Source: Alligator mississippiensis (taxonomy: Eukaryota; Chordata; Crocodylia; Alligatoridae). Taken from it: 64,000 nucleotides of DNA. The position numbers and the translations under genes are program-made. The notes beneath the pieces are model-generated. The model was given only the letters and a program-made list of their open reading frames with translations. It did no database searches and was not told the origin of the DNA. The stretch is from contig NC_081827.1 of the NCBI RefSeq assembly GCF_030867095.1, positions 21,457,001-21,521,000 on the forward strand, in the 5' to 3' direction. Shown piece after piece: positions 63,976 to 64,000 of the stretch (position 1 is its first letter; each line of letters starts with the position of its first letter).

Positions 63976-64000
63976 GGTTTAGCGCGAGTTAGAATTAGTT

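Larger units (their letters stand above)
56977..64000 (-). other. GNAI1 intron 1 (partial)
   Basis: Everything beyond exon 2 to the window edge. I searched the minus strand for exon 1 (MGCTLSAEDKA-like start, ending in a CTGCTCG donor context) and did not find it. Recognised contents are a 429-bp DNA element (57612-58040), a small hAT element (59676-59880), a non-CR1 LINE fragment (about 62990-63620) and a CpG-rich tail (63780-63975). 60000-62900 is AT-rich with nothing recognisable. Confidence 0.75.

Noticed and set aside
63737..63982. Possible GNAI1 exon 1 near the window end
   Set aside because: The CpG-rich segment was attractive, but the minus-strand frames do not give MGC...KLLLLG or a suitable donor. 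Exon 1 must lie outside the window.

Overview
The window is vertebrate nuclear DNA, most likely from a crocodilian. It is AT-rich intronic and intergenic sequence with one multi-exon gene and many chicken-repeat-1 (CR1) LINE copies. The CR1 copies end in the sauropsid-type octamer tail (variants of ATTCATAG / AATCTATG). A crocodilian is preferred because several CR1 copies still show long reverse-transcriptase reading frames, and because CR1 sits beside abundant hAT-type miniature elements and Penelope-like tails. A turtle or another archosaur is not excluded. Nothing bacterial, plasmid-like or CRISPR-like was seen.

The only host gene recognised is GNAI1 (G protein subunit alpha i1), on the minus strand. 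Seven of its eight coding exons are present, each bounded by AG/GT. They are exons 2-8: 56934-56976, 56713-56854, 53895-54052, 52050-52178, 44429-44558, 43130-43283 and 40740-40930. Their lengths (43, 142, 158, 129, 130, 154 and 191 nt) fit the conserved Gi-alpha exon plan, and the frame stays open throughout. A 3' UTR of about 2.1 kb probably runs down to a poly(A) signal near 38682. Exon 1 (N-terminus, start codon) was not found and should lie beyond 64000, so the promoter is outside the window.

Layout. 1-38660 is intergenic DNA 3' of GNAI1. It holds a decayed CR1 (1-2003), an LTR-like block, a nearly full-length CR1 on the minus strand (7196 to about 11300) with both ORF1 (coiled coil plus SGNH esterase) and ORF2 (endonuclease plus RT), a second CR1 subfamily copy (22946-25620), old CR1 scraps, and many short DNA transposons, some nested with clear target-site duplications. 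38660-56976 is the GNAI1 transcription unit. Its 7.5-kb intron 5 carries a CR1 fragment with another CR1 tail inside it and a young 5'-truncated CR1 with an almost intact RT (46887-49218). 56977-64000 is intron 1, with two DNA transposons with target duplications or TIRs, and a piece of a different, non-CR1 LINE (about 62990-63620).

No clearly new biological system was found. The strongest leads are a 13-bp tandem duplication that breaks ORF2 at the same place in two independent CR1 insertions, paired inverted copies of a Penelope-like tail, a nested hAT composite with intact outer target duplication, and a 429-bp element flanked by a perfect 9-bp direct repeat.
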